From NCBI RefSeq assembly GCF_000003605.2, contig NW_003105685.1, positions 1 to 33,185 on the forward strand: 33,185 bases of DNA, read 5' to 3'. The notes beneath the pieces are model-generated. The model was not told where the DNA came from. It saw nothing but the letters and a program-made list of their open reading frames with translations, and did not search any database. Shown here one piece after another: positions 32,294 through 33,185 of the stretch; the stretch's first letter is position 1; every line of letters begins with the position of its first letter. The translations under genes and the position numbers were made by a program. The stretch comes from Saccoglossus kowalevskii. Taxonomy: Eukaryota > Hemichordata > Enteropneusta > Harrimaniidae.

Positions 32294-33185
32294 GATATCA
32301 TATTAACAAGTCCAATAGTTAAAAGTTCGAAAATGTGAATGAATGTTTCGTTAATTGGTGTTAAATTATCGTAGTGTCCAAAGTATTAGAGGTCATAGGT
32401 CAATTATAGGAGGTACCTGTGAAAGCGATATCGTTTGTGAAATATTAAAAAATCTGAAATAGCCGGTAATTCGGCTGAATTTCAAATAATCGATGCAGCT
32501 GTTTGATTATGTGATCGACCAATGTTTTTAAAGTAAAGCACAAACAGGCGTGGTTAGTTCTTTCAATGGAGACTGATTGAGTAAATGAGCTGTTGAGTTT
32601 ATTTTTTTTGTTCCATCACGCATATCGAAAACATATAAGGCAACGTTCCTGCATTCTTTCTTACTGTGATGTTGATCATTTATAGTGGAAAATCGTGGAA
32701 TTTTTAATTTATGGAAAGTTTTCAAATTCCTTCTAATTTTCAAGAACAAGTTGCTGAGCTGTCGGCACGTAGTGGGATTTACGCTGTTACCACTCCGTGC
32801 AAAGTTGTTCAAAGTGATTGCAAAGTTGTGCAAAGTTATTGAAAGGTTGGTAGATGTATTTGTATATATGACCTAAGTTGTTGGCATATAGAAACGCGCA
32901 GTTGTAAAGTCGAGAAATTCAATAAAAGCCAATTGAAAGCAGTCTATAGATGTTGCCATGAGGTGAGGGCAAAATGTTTGAAAACACCGTGCAATATTGG
33001 AAAAAACGAAAGAAATGTTGGCGGAGTTGCTAATATATTTAACGTAAGTCATTTGCATGACAACCCCGCAGTTAAATTTCGAAAACATTAAATAAATGTT
33101 CCGAGAATGTCTTATATATAAGCAGATTATCACCACAGCCTACCAAAAAATCGACAAGAAACTGCTTACAAAGTTGTAAAAAGCG
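32294..33185 (+). repeat. Partial monomer at right edge (892 bp), G-form hairpin
   Basis: It runs to within about 40 bp of the next expected landmark. The first half shares GAATGAATG and TGTCCAAAGTATTAGAGG with monomer 1. GCTGTTTGATTATG and GATGTTGATC resemble monomer 14. The 11-bp deletion near 32705 is shared with monomer 28. No sign of the array ending is seen. Confidence 0.95.

Larger units (their letters stand above)
1..33185 (+). repeat. Satellite DNA array, ~943-bp monomer, head to tail
   Basis: The window is tandem repeat from first to last base. The landmark GATATCATATTAACAAGTCC recurs 33 times at a mean spacing close to 943 bp, always on the + strand. Neighbouring copies are nearly identical by eye and differ by scattered substitutions, 1-2 bp indels and a few larger deletions. 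No unique spacer, inserted element or orientation change was seen. Length, A+T richness and lack of a conserved open frame fit a eukaryotic satellite, as found in centromeric, pericentromeric or subtelomeric heterochromatin. The family name and species cannot be read from the sequence. Monomers below are phased on the first base of the landmark; this phase is a convenience and says nothing about the biological start of the unit. Confidence 0.97.

Noticed and set aside
1-33185. CRISPR array
   Set aside because: The repeats are ~943 bp with no alternating unique spacers; even the 10-11 bp modules lack spacers.
1-33185. Transposable element or tandem retroelement
   Set aside because: No terminal inverted or long terminal repeats, target-site duplication, transposase or reverse-transcriptase motifs in any frame examined.
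1-33185. rDNA spacer, tRNA or other structural RNA array
   Set aside because: No conserved rRNA stretches, no tRNA A/B box pair with cloverleaf, and no unit long enough for an rDNA repeat.
1-33185. Telomere repeats marking a chromosome end
   Set aside because: No runs of TTAGGG, TTAGG or TTAGGC-type repeats. A subtelomeric position cannot be excluded, but the sequence gives no support for one.

Overview
The whole window is one uninterrupted head-to-tail satellite DNA array. No coding gene, structural RNA gene, transposon, CRISPR array or telomere repeat can be supported. The basic monomer is about 943 bp (920-949 bp between successive copies of an invariant GATATC landmark) and A+T-rich by eye, and every monomer is in the same orientation. 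I count 33 landmark copies. They delimit 28 near-full-length monomers, one monomer with an internal deletion (661 bp), three composite intervals that each add one or two ~365-bp short units to a full monomer, and partial monomers at both ends. Many kilobases of non-coding tandem DNA point to a eukaryotic heterochromatic, centromeric, pericentromeric or subtelomeric block. An invertebrate animal is plausible, but nothing in the sequence names the taxon.

Each monomer has two contrasting halves. The first half (landmark to about +420) holds short conserved boxes: two TACCTGTGA/GATATC motifs, a polymorphic palindrome or hairpin, CAGCTG boxes, a GGGCGTGG box, a T-run and a TATATAAGG. The second half (about +420 to +943) holds three modules in which CAAAG or A-tract motifs recur every 10 or 11 bp, averaging the DNA helical repeat. 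It also holds two more TATA-like runs and AATAAA hexamers. The short units keep the box half and lose the whole phased half.

Layout: 1-8810 looks partly dimeric, because one A/G variant alternates strictly between neighbours. 5310-5970 is a monomer with a ~288-bp deletion. 8811-26701 is a mosaic of several sub-families, with segments shared at offsets of about 6.5, 6.6 and 18.6 kb. About 27643-32293 is a young higher-order repeat mixing 943-bp and 365-bp units. 32294-33185 is the final partial monomer. Four short patches (about 3820-3910, 18290-18600, 21385-21520 and 23535-23755) are dense in one-base deletions and look like residual consensus errors.

The open reading frames seen are by-products of the repeat: the same frames recur, broken differently, in each copy, and match no family I recognise. 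The interest lies in the structure of the array: helical phasing, a one-base choice between two palindromes, a second unit length lacking the phased half, and a possible per-monomer TATA / splice / poly(A) signal layout.
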